Shown: positions 14,174 through 22,766 of the stretch, one piece after another
Numbering within the stretch: position 1 is the stretch's first letter
How the letters are laid out: each line of letters opens with the position of its first letter
Assembly (NCBI GenBank): GCA_944389545.1
Contig: CALXMT010000009.1
Span: 1-64,000, forward strand
Source of the DNA: an uncultured Kiritimatiellota bacterium
GTDB taxonomy: Bacteria; Verrucomicrobiota; Kiritimatiellia; RFP12; DVOR01
Direction: 5' to 3'
DNA length: 64,000 nucleotides
Notes under the pieces: model-generated
Told to the model about the DNA's origin: nothing
What the model saw: only the letters and a program-made list of their open reading frames with translations
Databases searched by the model: none
Made by a program: the position numbers and the translations under genes

Positions 14174-14202
14174 TTGCGCAAGTTCCGGCTTTTTGCTAGA
14201 CT
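14174..14202 (+). promoter_or_regulatory. Predicted sigma-70-type promoter of the DksA-like gene
   Basis: TTGCGC, 17-bp spacer, TAGACT; 71 bp before the ATG at 14274. Matches are partial (4/6 each), so moderate support. Confidence 0.4.
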
Positions 14203-14273
14203 TTAATCGTTACGTACAGAAGGTAGGCGAAGACGCCACTGTGATACGGAGCCCAAAACAAGGAGTGACACCC

Positions 14274-15263
14274 ATGGCCACTACAAAGAAACCCGCCAAA
14301 CCAGCGAAACCTGCGTCCGCAAAGTCCGCCACTAAGGCAACTTCCTCCAAGCGTGTCACTCCCCTCGCCAAGCCCAAAGCGCCCGCGACGAAGGGCACGA
14401 CCAAGAAGCCCGCCGCAAAGAAGGCTGAGACTAAGGCCCCTGCCAAGTCCAAGGCGGCCGCGACGAAGCCGGCCACGACGAAGGCCACGCCCAAGAAGCC
14501 CGCCACAAAGAAGGCTGAGACCAAGGCCCCCGTCAAGTCCAAGGCGACCGCGACGAAGCCGGCCACGACGAAGGCCACGCCCAAGAAGTCTGCCGCAAAG
14601 AAGGCGGAGACTAAGGCCCCCGTCAAGTCCAAGCCGACCACGGCGAAGCAGACCGCGACGAAGGCCACACCCAAGAAGTCCGCCGCAAAGAAGGCGGAGA
14701 CCAAGGCCCCTGCCAAGTCCAAGCCGGCCGCGGCGAAGCGCACGACCAAACAAGCGGACACCGCCACGCCCCCGCCCGTCCCGCCCAAAGCGGACAAGAA
14801 GCCCACGACGCTGAAGTCGAATTATGGCATTATCCGTCCTTCCGGCGCCAAGACGCAGAAAGCCGCGGCCAAACCCACCGCGACCAAGTCCCGCCTGAGC
14901 GATGCCACGCTGGAAGCGTTCCGCAAACGTCTCCTTGCCGACCGTGCCGCCATCGAAGCGCAACTCAATACCGCCCGCTCCAATGCCCTGCGCCAGACCG
15001 ATGAGGAGAATCAAGAGGAGGACGGTTCCAACTCCTTCAACCGCGCCGCCGACCTCAACCGCGCCGACGATCAGCACAAGCGTCTGCGCGCCATCGATGA
15101 TGCCCTCCTGGCCATCAAAGAGAAGACCTATGGCATTTGCTCCATGTGCGGCAAGCCCATTCCGCGTGACCGCCTGGAGGCCGCCCCCTTTGCCATCCGG
15201 TGCGTTGCCTGCAAAGAAATCTGGGAAAAGACCATGGCCAAGGAGCGCAACCAGTCGCTCTGA
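14274..15263 (+). CDS. DksA/TraR-type zinc finger protein with histone-H1-like repeat tail
   Basis: 329 aa in two parts. Residues 1-~180 are almost only Lys, Ala, Pro and Thr, including four near-perfect 30-residue repeats (residues 44-163; KKPAAKKAETKAPAKSKAAA-type), like eukaryotic H1 tails or bacterial Hc1/AlgP-type proteins. Residues ~215-329 are a DksA/TraR module: coiled coil (EAFRKRLLADRAAIEAQL), EENQEEDGSN acidic turn, and a C4 zinc finger, C289/C292 and C310/C313 (CSMC, CVAC). DksA-family proteins act on RNA polymerase with ppGpp; the basic tail would bind DNA or RNA nonspecifically. The combined role is inference. The ATG follows AAGGAG at 8-9 bp. Standalone gene with its own terminator. 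Confidence 0.88.
   Translation: MATTKKPAKPAKPASAKSATKATSSKRVTPLAKPKAPATKGTTKKPAAKKAETKAPAKSKAAATKPATTKATPKKPATKKAETKAPVKSKATATKPATTKATPKKSAAKKAETKAPVKSKPTTAKQTATKATPKKSAAKKAETKAPAKSKPAAAKRTTKQADTATPPPVPPKADKKPTTLKSNYGIIRPSGAKTQKAAAKPTATKSRLSDATLEAFRKRLLADRAAIEAQLNTARSNALRQTDEENQEEDGSNSFNRAADLNRADDQHKRLRAIDDALLAIKEKTYGICSMCGKPIPRDRLEAAPFAIRCVACKEIWEKTMAKERNQSL
14403..14762 (+). repeat. Four in-frame 90-bp tandem repeats
   Basis: Units start at 14403, 14493, 14583 and 14673, each beginning AAGAAG(C/T)C(C/T)GCC and encoding a 30-residue Lys/Ala/Pro/Thr unit. The fourth diverges near its end (RTTKQADT). Such repeats can change copy number by slippage, so tail length may vary between strains. Confidence 0.9.
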
Positions 15264-15285
15264 GTGCCGTCTAGCCCCCACCCCA

Positions 15286-15328
15286 CCAAGCCGATACGCC
15301 CACAAGGCGCGTCGGCTTGGCGTTTGTT
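15286..15328 (+). terminator. Rho-independent terminator of the DksA-like gene
   Basis: CCAAGCCGA(t)ACGC pairs with GCGTCGGCTTGG around a ~8-nt loop, followed by CGTTTGTT. Located 22 bp after the stop codon. Confidence 0.7.
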
Positions 15329-15385
15329 AAGTAGGGAAGATTGTAGATCAGTGCGAGGACTACCAGATTGGGGAACCGCAGATTT

Positions 15386-15651
15386 CACAGATTTTGAGCA
15401 GATTAAGGGCGTGCTAGCGCACGCTGACTGCCAGAATATTTTAGAACACAGAGGCACACAGAGGGTTGCACAGAGGAACACAGAGAAGGACTGCCAGAAT
15501 GATTGGAGAAATCACAAAGAACACAAAGGACCACAAAGGGACACAAAGCACGACGCAGGGGGCGGGCCGTGCGTGCGCGCAAGGCGCACGTCCGGCCCGA
15601 AGGCCTGTAGGGCGTGGCGGGCTTCGCACGCCACGCTTTGGGAGAGGGGCG
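15386..15651. repeat. 266-bp direct repeat, copy 1
   Basis: Appears identical, base for base by my reading, to 16725-16990 (constant offset of 1339). It contains the 'AGATTTTGAGCAGATTAAGG' module, 'GAACACAGAGGCACACAGAG', 'AAGGACCACAAAGGGACACA', and the GCACGTCCGGCC...CACGCCACGCTTTGG module. No gene. Confidence 0.85.
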
Positions 15652-16375
15652 GCGATGGCCGCCCCGGTGGGCTTGCACGACGCGTAGGAGATTCAGGAGA
15701 TGCAGGAGATACAGGAGGAGGGGCGCTGACGCGCCCCGGAGAACGGAGCGTGCAGGCCTAAAAGGCCAAACCTTCCACGGCCACAGAGAACAGAGCGCCC
15801 CTGTGGGGCGACGGACGAGGTGCTGTGCAAAGCGGCGTCAGCCGCAAGGCCAAGCCCCCAAGCCTCTAAACTTCAAAGCTTCCACTAAATTATTGAGGCG
15901 CTTTTCAAGAAACGAAGAAGCGCAAGGGATGGGCACGATAGAGAGGCCCGTAGGGCCGAACGGTGAAGTGCCCAGGCCCTTGCGTTCCTTTTGCGTCTTC
16001 GTGGAGAAAAAACCTGCCAAGCTTTCATGGCGCCGGTTACGCTTCATACCCCGTATTGATTTTTCTTGCTCCCTGCTTGCCCCTTTGCTAAAATACCCCC
16101 GTATTCGCACCTGTGTAGGCGACGCCTCGTGCACACCCAACATGCCGAGGCGGCGGGCGACGAAGGAATTCTTCCCCTTCGCGCCCGTTTTTTATATCCC
16201 CAACGTTGAATTTTGACTCAGCATCGGCCTTGAGCTCCCCGATGTTTCATCAAAAAAGTACGCGCGAAAGCCTATTCGATCGTCAAACGAGCCCCCAAAC
16301 GCCACTTTTTTCATTCTTAATTTGTATGCAATACCAATGGGTTACGAAAATGTTAGAAAAAAGTTGAAAAAAGGG
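15652..16375. repeat. Repeat modules, then a unique AT-richer stretch before the tRNA pair
   Basis: 15652-16019 continues the mosaic: 'GAGATGCAGGAGATACAGGA', 'CCCCTGTGGGGCGACGG', 'AAGCCAAGCCCCCAAGCCTC', and a 'GCGCAAGGGATGGGCACGAT' module ending in 'CGTCTTCGTGGAGAAA'. A parallel stretch lies at 17193-17300. 16020-16375 is non-repetitive and AT-richer, with no recognisable gene; it leads into the tRNA promoter. Confidence 0.65.
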
Positions 16376-16376
16376 C

Positions 16377-16405
16377 TTGCACAAAATGGGGGACTTTGAT
16401 ACCTT
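16377..16405 (+). promoter_or_regulatory. Predicted promoter of the tRNA-Arg/tRNA-fMet pair
   Basis: TTGCAC, 17-bp spacer, TACCTT, with the first tRNA base 15 bp after the -10 box. Placement and spacing fit a stable RNA promoter. Confidence 0.55.
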
Positions 16406-16419
16406 ATGTCTCGTTTTCA

Positions 16420-16496
16420 GCGCCTTTAGCTCAATTGGATAGAGCATCTGACTACGGATCAGAAGGTTGGAGGTTCAAATCCTCCAAGGCGCGCCA
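16420..16496 (+). tRNA. tRNA-Arg (anticodon ACG)
   Basis: 77 nt with all arms: acceptor GCGCCTT/AAGGCGC, D stem GCTC/GAGC, anticodon stem TCTGA/TCAGA with loop CTACGGA, T stem GGAGG/CCTCC with TTCAAAT. CCA is encoded. The A34 of ACG is normally edited to inosine by TadA, reading CGU, CGC and CGA. Seven bp before the initiator tRNA. Confidence 0.96.
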
Positions 16497-16503
16497 TCCT
16501 AAG

Positions 16504-16580
<77 letters not shown>

Positions 16581-16585
16581 ATCAA

Positions 16586-16619
16586 AAAGCCGTGACCTCA
16601 ACAGGTTGCGGTTTTTTTG
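16586..16619 (+). terminator. Rho-independent terminator of the tRNA operon
   Basis: AGCCGTGACCT pairs imperfectly (one bulge, G:T pairs) with AGGTTGCGGTT and is followed by TTTTTTT, 6 nt after the initiator tRNA. Confidence 0.75.
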
Positions 16620-16724
16620 TTTATTCTGTCGTAGAAAAACGCAGGCGTTTTCCACAAAGACACAAAAAGAACGCAAGAGGAACCGCAGATTGTTCCGTCG
16701 CTTTGCTAGGAAGACCTTCGGTAA

Positions 16725-16990
16725 CACAGATTTTGAGCAGATTAAGGGCGTGCTAGCGCACGCTGACTGCCAGAATATTTTAGAACACAGAGGCACACAG
16801 AGGGTTGCACAGAGGAACACAGAGAAGGACTGCCAGAATGATTGGAGAAATCACAAAGAACACAAAGGACCACAAAGGGACACAAAGCACGACGCAGGGG
16901 GCGGGCCGTGCGTGCGCGCAAGGCGCACGTCCGGCCCGAAGGCCTGTAGGGCGTGGCGGGCTTCGCACGCCACGCTTTGGGAGAGGGGCG
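16725..16990. repeat. 266-bp direct repeat, copy 2
   Basis: Second copy of 15386-15651 with no visible indels. With copy 1 it flanks the tRNA pair, so recombination between copies would delete both tRNAs. 16620-16724 is further mosaic ('TTTTCCACAAAGACACAAAA'). Confidence 0.85.
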
Positions 16991-17300
16991 CAGACGCGCC
17001 CCTGGGGTCTTACCGCGATGCGTTTCAGGAGGTGCAGGAGGGGCGGCGATGCCGCCCCGGAGAACGGAGAACAGAGAACGGAGAACAGAACGCCCGACAA
17101 GCGGGCGACAAATGAGGCGCTGTGCAAAGTGGCGTCAGCCGCAAAGCCAAGCCTCCAAGCCTCTAAACTTCCACACAATTATTGAGGCGCTTTTCAAGAA
17201 ACGAAGAAGCGCAAGAGATGGGCACGGTAGAGAGGCCCGGAGGGCCGAACGGTGAAGTGCCCAGGCCCTTGCGTTCCTTTTGTGTCTTCGTGGAGAAAGA
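16991..17300. repeat. Repeat mosaic parallel to 15652-16019
   Basis: Contains 'GAACGGAGAACAGAGAACGG' (17061), 'AAGCCAAGCCTCCAAGCCTC' (17144) and 'AAGAGATGGGCACGGTAGAG' (17212) ending in 'TTTGTGTCTTCGTGGAGAAA'. Module order matches the stretch after direct-repeat copy 1, so the duplicated block is larger than the exact 266 bp. No gene. Confidence 0.65.
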
Positions 17301-17331
17301 GACCTACCAAGCCGCTAAGCTTCCGGACTTC

Positions 17332-17545
17332 CATTCAACGACAGGTTTTGGAGATGGCGTATTCTGTTTCTAACACGTGGGTTAATTTTCGTTTCAGAAA
17401 TCGAATGACAGGTCTTTTGCAAAGGTGCGTGGAGCAGCATGAAGCAACCACGCCTGATCTTTGACAACTGAATGTCTCTGTTTGTATCGCACGATTGACT
17501 ACGAGGGAACGGTCTCAAGGCGGCCTTCTTTATATAAAGGCACTG
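17332..17545 (+). ncRNA. Duplicated ~214-nt structured element, copy A (candidate ncRNA)
   Basis: Homologous along its length to the reverse complement of 32378-32590, with many point differences but shared blocks: GACAGGT twice (17339, 17407), 'AAAGGTGCGTGG' pairing with CCACGCC (stem 17427-17432 / 17448-17453, loop differs between copies), a boxA-like 'TGATCTTTGACAACTGAATG' (17455-17474), 'TGTTTGTATCG', 'GGTCTCA', and a final AT-rich hairpin (CTTTATATAAAG). No conserved open frame. Its orientation is chosen by the boxA-like motif. Function unknown. Confidence 0.5.
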
Positions 17546-17557
17546 TTTGGTGCCCTA

Positions 17558-17896
17558 CCAATACTGTCCGGGGAAAAGTGGAACCGCAAAGACGCGAAGG
17601 GGGCGCGAACCGCTTCGGGCTCCATCGGTCGCTCTGCGGCTTCGCCGCTGACCGCGACCGCCGCCCTCCGTTTCGCGCCGTGAGATAAGAAGTCAAGGTG
17701 TGGAGCGGAGCCCCACCAACAAAACCAAGCTTCTAAACCTCCAAGCCGCGAAACTTCCCAATTCACTTTTGAGCGCACCTTCAGGGACGCGATAGCGTGG
17801 AAATCCCAAGGGCGGCGTGACCACAGGCAACGACGGAGCCTGCAGGGTTTCCACGCAAGAGCGTCTTTGCGGTAAAACTTCCCCGAACATTATTGG
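17558..17896. mobile_element. Inverted-end-bracketed non-coding element
   Basis: Bounded by CCAATACTGTCCGGGGAAAA (17558-17577) and the inverted AACTTCCCCGAACATTATTGG (17876-17896). Interior: the GC-rich module with 'GCGGCTTCGCCGC' (inverted, 17585-17683), 'AACCTCCAAGCCGCGAAAC' and a 'GGGACGCGATAGCGTGGAAA' module shared with 59090. No coding sequence. Confidence 0.5.
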
Positions 17897-17972
17897 TCCA
17901 TACAGGAAGTGGCCGCGCGGTTTCCGCTATTGTGGTAAAATACGCGACAATTCGATTTAAGGAGCATGGACC

Positions 17973-20393
17973 ATGCGCGTACCGTTGAGTTGGCTGAATG
18001 AATTTGTGGACCTGCGTGACCAGACGCCGCAGCAAGTGGCGGATCTGCTGACCTTTTCCGGGGTGGAGGTGGAAGCCATCGAGCAAACCGGGACGGTGCT
18101 GGACAACCATTTTGTGGTGAGTGAGGTGACGGAATGCGTCATGCATCCGGATTCGGACCACCTGCACGTGTGCAAGGTCTTTGACGGCACTGAGACGTTG
18201 CAGGTCGTCTGCGGTGCGCCGAATGTGCGCGTGGGCGTGAAGGCGCCGCTCGCGAAGATCGGTGCGACGATGCCCGGCCCGGAAGGCTTTGTCATCAAGA
18301 AAGGCAAGCTGCGCGGTGTGGAAAGCTTCGGTATGCTCTGCTCGAAGGACGAGTTGGGCCTGGGCGGCGCGCACGACGGCATCTGGGAGCTCCCCGCAGA
18401 GGCCGTGGCCGGTGCGCCGGTGCAGCCCTTCATGCCCGAGGCCGACACGGTCTATGACCTGGAAGTGACGTGGAACCGTCCCGACTGCCTCTCCGTGCGC
18501 GGCATCGCGCGTGAGCTGGGGGCGCTTCTGGGGCGTCCGCTCGCGGAGCCGCCGACCGATTTCGCCGAGGGCGAGGAGCCCGTGGAGAAGTATGTGAAGG
18601 TGCGCGTGGAGGCCCCGAAGGATTGTCCGCGCTACACCGCGCGCGTCGTGACAGGGCTGGACCCGAACGCGCCGACGCCGGACTGGATGGTGCGCCGCCT
18701 GGAGCAGTGCGGCCAGCGCAGTCTGGGTCTGGCGGTGGACGTGACGAACTATGTGATGATGGAAGTGGGCCACCCGCTCCATGCCTTTGACCATGCGACG
18801 TTGCGCGGCGGGGAGATTGTGGTGCGCCTGGCCAAGCCCGGCGAGACCATCCGCACACTGGACGGGACGGACCGCAAGCTGGACGAGACGATGCTCGTCA
18901 TCGCCGATGCCGAGCGCCCCACGGCGGTCGCCGGCGTGATGGGCGGCGAGGAGAGCGAGATTGAGCACGCCACCGGCACGGTGGTGTTGGAGTCGGCCCT
19001 CTTTGACCCCGCGAGCGTGAAGTTCACGGCCACCAAGCTGGGCATGACCTCCGAGGCGACCTACCGTTACGCCCGCGGCGTGGACAAGGGTTTGGCCGAC
19101 TGGGCCAGCCGCCGCGCCATCCACCTGCTCGTGAAGTACGGTGGGGCCACCGCGTGCAAGGGCGTGCAAGATGTGGACTCGCGCGACCCCGCGCCCATCG
19201 ACGTGGCCCTGCGTTACCGCCGTTGCGACGAGGTGATCGGTACCCCAGTGGCGCCGGAGAAGGTGGACGCCATCCTGACGAGCCTGGGTATCGAGAAAAT
19301 CTCGGGCGATGCGGAGCACGGCGTCTTCCGCAGCCCTAGCTGGCGTTACGACCTAACGCGCGAGGCCGACCTCATCGAAGAGGTCACCCGCATGAATGGG
19401 TTGGACGCCGTGCCCGAGCGCATGCCCTCGGCGCCCTCCGTCTCCCCCCTGCCGGAAGCCGACTACCAGGCCAAACGCACCGTGCGCCACGCCCTGCTCG
19501 CTCTCGGCCTGACCGAGGCGATGCACTACTCTTTCCTCTCCAAGGCCGAGCTTGACGCCTTCGACCCGGAGGCCAAGAACCGTCTGGCCCTGCCTAACCC
19601 CGTCTCGGCCGACTACGGCGTGATGCGTGACACCCTCCTGCCGCAACTCATCGGATCGTTGGGCCGCAATGCCGCGCGCCAGGTGGAGAGCTGCGGGCTC
19701 TTTGAGATTGGCCGCGTTTTCTCCGTGGACCCGAAGTCGGGCAAGCCGGCGGAATCCGAGCGTGTGGCGCTGGGCATGATGGGTCCCTTCGGACGCGATG
19801 CCCTGCGCACTCGCGAGCCGGTGAAGGACGAAGAGGCCCTCCTGTGGCTGAAGGGCGCGATTGAGGCGCTCTGCGAGCGTCTGCACGCGCCGCGTTTCGG
19901 GTTCTTCCCCTGCAAGCACCCCGCCTTCGCGCCGGGTTTCGCGGTGGAGATCTGCCTGGGACGCAAGCGCGTGGGCCTGATGGGCGCGGTGAATGCCTCC
20001 CAACGCCACCGTTACCGCCTCAACACGCCGTTGGTGGTGGCGGAGCTGGACCTGGCGCAACTGACTAAGGGCCTGAACGCGTTGCCGCGTCTGAAGCCCG
20101 TGCCGCAGTTCCCCGCCAGCCGCAAAGACATCGCCTTCATCGCCCCCGATGGGTTGACGCACGAAACGATTGTGCGCACCATCCGCAAGGCCGCACCGCC
20201 GGAATTGACCGACGTGCGACTCTTTGATATCTTTATGTCGAAGGCCATTGGCGCCGGGAAGCGCTCCATGGGGTACTCCCTGGAATTCCGCTCCGCCGAG
20301 CGGACGCTCCGCGACGCCGAGGTCAACGCCGCCTTCACCAAGATTGCCGACGCGCTCCGCAAGGAGCTCAACGTGGAAATCCGCGAGGGTTGA
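17973..20393 (+). CDS. pheT: Phenylalanine--tRNA ligase beta subunit
   Basis: 806 aa, normal length. Domain order fits PheT: B1 (MRVPLSWLNEFVDLRD), an EMAP-like tRNA-binding OB domain (~40-150, VCGAPNVRVGVKAPLA), B3/4 editing domain, B5 (~400-470), the catalytic-like core (~480-690), and the C-terminal FDX-ACB domain that binds the tRNA anticodon (~712-806, FPASRKDIAFIAPDGL to AFTKIADALRKELNVEIREG). It joins PheS to form the alpha2-beta2 enzyme; pheS is not in the window, so the pair is split, unlike many bacteria. AAGGAG lies 8 bp before the ATG. A GCCGC-TTCG-GCGGC hairpin follows the stop at ~20408 without a T-run. Confidence 0.97.
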   Translation: MRVPLSWLNEFVDLRDQTPQQVADLLTFSGVEVEAIEQTGTVLDNHFVVSEVTECVMHPDSDHLHVCKVFDGTETLQVVCGAPNVRVGVKAPLAKIGATMPGPEGFVIKKGKLRGVESFGMLCSKDELGLGGAHDGIWELPAEAVAGAPVQPFMPEADTVYDLEVTWNRPDCLSVRGIARELGALLGRPLAEPPTDFAEGEEPVEKYVKVRVEAPKDCPRYTARVVTGLDPNAPTPDWMVRRLEQCGQRSLGLAVDVTNYVMMEVGHPLHAFDHATLRGGEIVVRLAKPGETIRTLDGTDRKLDETMLVIADAERPTAVAGVMGGEESEIEHATGTVVLESALFDPASVKFTATKLGMTSEATYRYARGVDKGLADWASRRAIHLLVKYGGATACKGVQDVDSRDPAPIDVALRYRRCDEVIGTPVAPEKVDAILTSLGIEKISGDAEHGVFRSPSWRYDLTREADLIEEVTRMNGLDAVPERMPSAPSVSPLPEADYQAKRTVRHALLALGLTEAMHYSFLSKAELDAFDPEAKNRLALPNPVSADYGVMRDTLLPQLIGSLGRNAARQVESCGLFEIGRVFSVDPKSGKPAESERVALGMMGPFGRDALRTREPVKDEEALLWLKGAIEALCERLHAPRFGFFPCKHPAFAPGFAVEICLGRKRVGLMGAVNASQRHRYRLNTPLVVAELDLAQLTKGLNALPRLKPVPQFPASRKDIAFIAPDGLTHETIVRTIRKAAPPELTDVRLFDIFMSKAIGAGKRSMGYSLEFRSAERTLRDAEVNAAFTKIADALRKELNVEIREG

Positions 20394-20651
20394 CGAACAG
20401 GATTTGCCGCTTCGGCGGCTCAAGGAAGTGGGCCCTGTCCTAAACGCGAATTGGCTGATGTTTCTCTGGCCTACACGTTTTTAGGATGGATCGGATCCTC
20501 CGGTGGAATGGCGCGCGCGAGCGTACCCGAAGTCGAAGGGATGAACCGTCACTTAACTACCCAGGGCTTCCAGAGGAGGAAGCGATACGTCTGGACGGGG
20601 CTTTTATTTTGACAGGCGCGGCGGCGCCGGAAACGAGATGAGGTACGCGCG

Positions 20652-21716
20652 ATGCTGAAACGCATGCTCATGGTCGCGGCGCTGATGGGCGCCGGATTGG
20701 CCGCGGCCGCGGAGGAAGTCTCCGACATGGCCATCCAGCTCTTCGGCAAGGAAGAGTCGGGCAAACGCGTCGAGACCGGCGCGCTCTTCATCGACGGTCT
20801 CTACATCAAGGGGCCCTACGAGGTGACGCGCCAAGGCAACGTCATCTTCATCAACGGCCGCGTCGCCAGCCGCTTCAAGGTCGAGGCCAAGGCCAAAGCC
20901 GCCGCCGAGCAACAGGCCGCGCGGGAAGCAGCAGCCAAGGAACGCGCCGAGGCGAAGGCCAAGGCCGCCGAAGAGGCGAAACAGGCCGCGGAAGACCGTC
21001 GCACCGCGGCCCGCGCCCAGAGCGGCGGCGCCACCCCACGCCAGCGCCAAAACATCCGAGGCGGCCTCAAGGAACGCCAAGCCCAAAAGCAACGCGACCA
21101 AGCCATCGCTGCGGCCTCCGGACAGAGCGGTTTCAACACCGATCCCTCCGGCGGCGACCCCACGGCCCTCTTCGAGGAGGCCGACTACACCTACACCCCG
21201 CCCGACCGCCCCGAGCCCAAGGCCGTCCCCTACGTCCGCCCCGGCGCCAAGCAAAACCTCCGTCAGCGCATTGCGGCCCGTGATGAACGCGTGGCCGCCG
21301 CGAAGAAGCAGCAACAAGCCGAAACCGCGGACGACGGCGAGGAAATCGCCACCGAGAATTTCGACGACCTCACCGACGAGGAGATCAAGGCCTACACCGA
21401 GCAGTTCGCCAAGCGGCGCGCCACCCTCGAAACGTTGCTTGCCCGTGACAGCCTTCTGTTGCTCAGTTCGCAGAGTTCCGGTGCGCTTTACAAGAACCAG
21501 ACCACGATGTGCCGCTTCGTGACGCAGCTCGGCGGGCTCTGCCAAGCCGGCAACGCCAACAAGCTCATCTCCGCCTGGGGCAAGGAAATCCCCCGCGCCT
21601 ATCTCCAGCGAATCTACAACAATCGCACCGCCAACAGCACCGAGATGGAGTCTCTCGTCCGTCGCGCGAAAGACATCATCGAGGCCGCCCGCAAGCGGTC
21701 CGAAAGCCGAATTTAA
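20652..21716 (+). CDS. Exported coiled-coil protein preceding the Mla operon
   Basis: 354 aa, family not recognised. A short signal peptide is likely (MLKRMLMVAALMGAGLAAAAEE). Residues ~25-75 form a small folded region (LFIDGLYIKGPYEVTRQGNVIFINGR). Residues ~75-125 are an Ala/Lys/Glu-rich helix like TolA linkers. A Gln/Arg/Pro linker follows (~125-230), then a helical C-terminal domain (~235-354) with two Cys residues (TMCRFVTQLGGLCQAG) that could form a disulphide. It ends 6 bp before the permease gene, so it is probably co-transcribed and may be a periplasmic partner of the lipid transporter; that link is inference. GATGAGG lies 9 bp upstream of the ATG. Confidence 0.75.
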   Translation: MLKRMLMVAALMGAGLAAAAEEVSDMAIQLFGKEESGKRVETGALFIDGLYIKGPYEVTRQGNVIFINGRVASRFKVEAKAKAAAEQQAAREAAAKERAEAKAKAAEEAKQAAEDRRTAARAQSGGATPRQRQNIRGGLKERQAQKQRDQAIAAASGQSGFNTDPSGGDPTALFEEADYTYTPPDRPEPKAVPYVRPGAKQNLRQRIAARDERVAAAKKQQQAETADDGEEIATENFDDLTDEEIKAYTEQFAKRRATLETLLARDSLLLLSSQSSGALYKNQTTMCRFVTQLGGLCQAGNANKLISAWGKEIPRAYLQRIYNNRTANSTEMESLVRRAKDIIEAARKRSESRI

Positions 21717-21722
21717 CCCCAA

Positions 21723-22763
21723 ATGGCAGACGCATCGATTTCGCTCCCCGAAGACTTGACGCGGAGCGCCGTTGAGACGGCCTGCCTCGATGCCAATCCC
21801 CAGGCGATGTATGACTGCGCGGCCGTGCGCCATGCAGACGGCGCCGGCCTCGCCTTCCTCTGGCTCCTCCGTGGCCAAAAGCGTCTGACCGGCACACTCG
21901 CAGACGACCTCGCCAAGACGTTGGAGGCCTTCGACGCTGCCCAAGCCGCGCTTCCCAAACCTACGCCCGCGCCCAAAGAGCCTCCCCTCGTCGCGTTAGG
22001 TCGGGCAGAATGTGGACTCTTCGCCCGTTGGGGCGAGGCCATCGCCTATCTGGGCGAGACGCTCTGTGCGCTCGGCACTCTCTTCCGCAGACGTTTTCGG
22101 TGGGGAGACTGTGGTCTGGCCTTCTTCCGGTGTGGCGTGCAAGCCGTCCCCGTGATGATGCTCATCGGGTTTCTGCTCGGTCTCATTCTTGCCTTCCAAT
22201 CGGCCATTCCCCTCCAGCTCTTTGGTGCCGAGAGTTTCGTTGGTGGGTTGGTCGGCATCGCCTTGGTGCGCGAGTTGGGCGTCCTCGTCGCGGCCATTCT
22301 GATGGCCGGCCGCACGGGATCCGCCTTCGCCGCTGAGCTTGGCGCCATGAAGGTCAACGAAGAGATTGACGCCCTTGAAACGATGGGGTTGCGTCCTGTC
22401 CGCTTCCTGGTTCTCCCACGCGTCCTGGCCGGCACGCTGGCCCTGCCGCTCCTCTCCCTCTTCGTCACGCTCGCTGGCCTGATTGGCGGGGGCGTCGTCA
22501 TGGGCATCCTGGGCTTCTCCGGCAACTACTACCTCGACCAACTCCAACTCTTCGTCGGCCTCTCCGATGTCCTTGGGAGCTTCTGCAAGGCCTTTGCCTT
22601 CGGTTTCTCCGTCTCGGCGGTCGGATGCTGGTGCGGTCTGCGTGCGGGGCGCGACGCCGGCGCCGTCGGCACGGCCACCACTGCCGCCGTTGTCATTGGC
22701 ATCGTCTCCATCGCCCTTCTCGAAGGGCTCTTCTCCGTCGTCTTCTACGCAATGGGATGGTGA
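21723..22763 (+). CDS. mlaE: MlaE-type ABC transporter permease with N-terminal STAS-like domain
   Basis: 346 aa. Residues ~1-85 are soluble and STAS-like (ISLPEDLTRSAVETACLDAN, GAGLAFLWLLRG), matching the MlaB-type domain fused to the permease in many lineages. Residues ~100-346 are the MlaE permease with 5-6 membrane segments and the family signature GAMKVNEEIDALETMGLRPV followed by LVLPRVLAG. It forms the inner-membrane channel of a phospholipid-trafficking transporter with the ATPase and MCE protein downstream. Only 6 bp after the preceding gene; no clear ribosome site, so translation may be coupled. Confidence 0.93.
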   Translation: MADASISLPEDLTRSAVETACLDANPQAMYDCAAVRHADGAGLAFLWLLRGQKRLTGTLADDLAKTLEAFDAAQAALPKPTPAPKEPPLVALGRAECGLFARWGEAIAYLGETLCALGTLFRRRFRWGDCGLAFFRCGVQAVPVMMLIGFLLGLILAFQSAIPLQLFGAESFVGGLVGIALVRELGVLVAAILMAGRTGSAFAAELGAMKVNEEIDALETMGLRPVRFLVLPRVLAGTLALPLLSLFVTLAGLIGGGVVMGILGFSGNYYLDQLQLFVGLSDVLGSFCKAFAFGFSVSAVGCWCGLRAGRDAGAVGTATTAAVVIGIVSIALLEGLFSVVFYAMGW

Positions 22764-22766
22764 GCC

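Noticed and set aside
17455-17474. The boxA-like motif as the leader of a CRISPR array or rRNA operon
   Set aside because: No direct repeats with spacers and no rRNA sequence follow within the window at either copy.
20608-20613. TTGACA upstream of the coiled-coil protein gene as a -35 box
   Set aside because: No acceptable -10 box at 16-18 bp; the following sequence is GC-rich.
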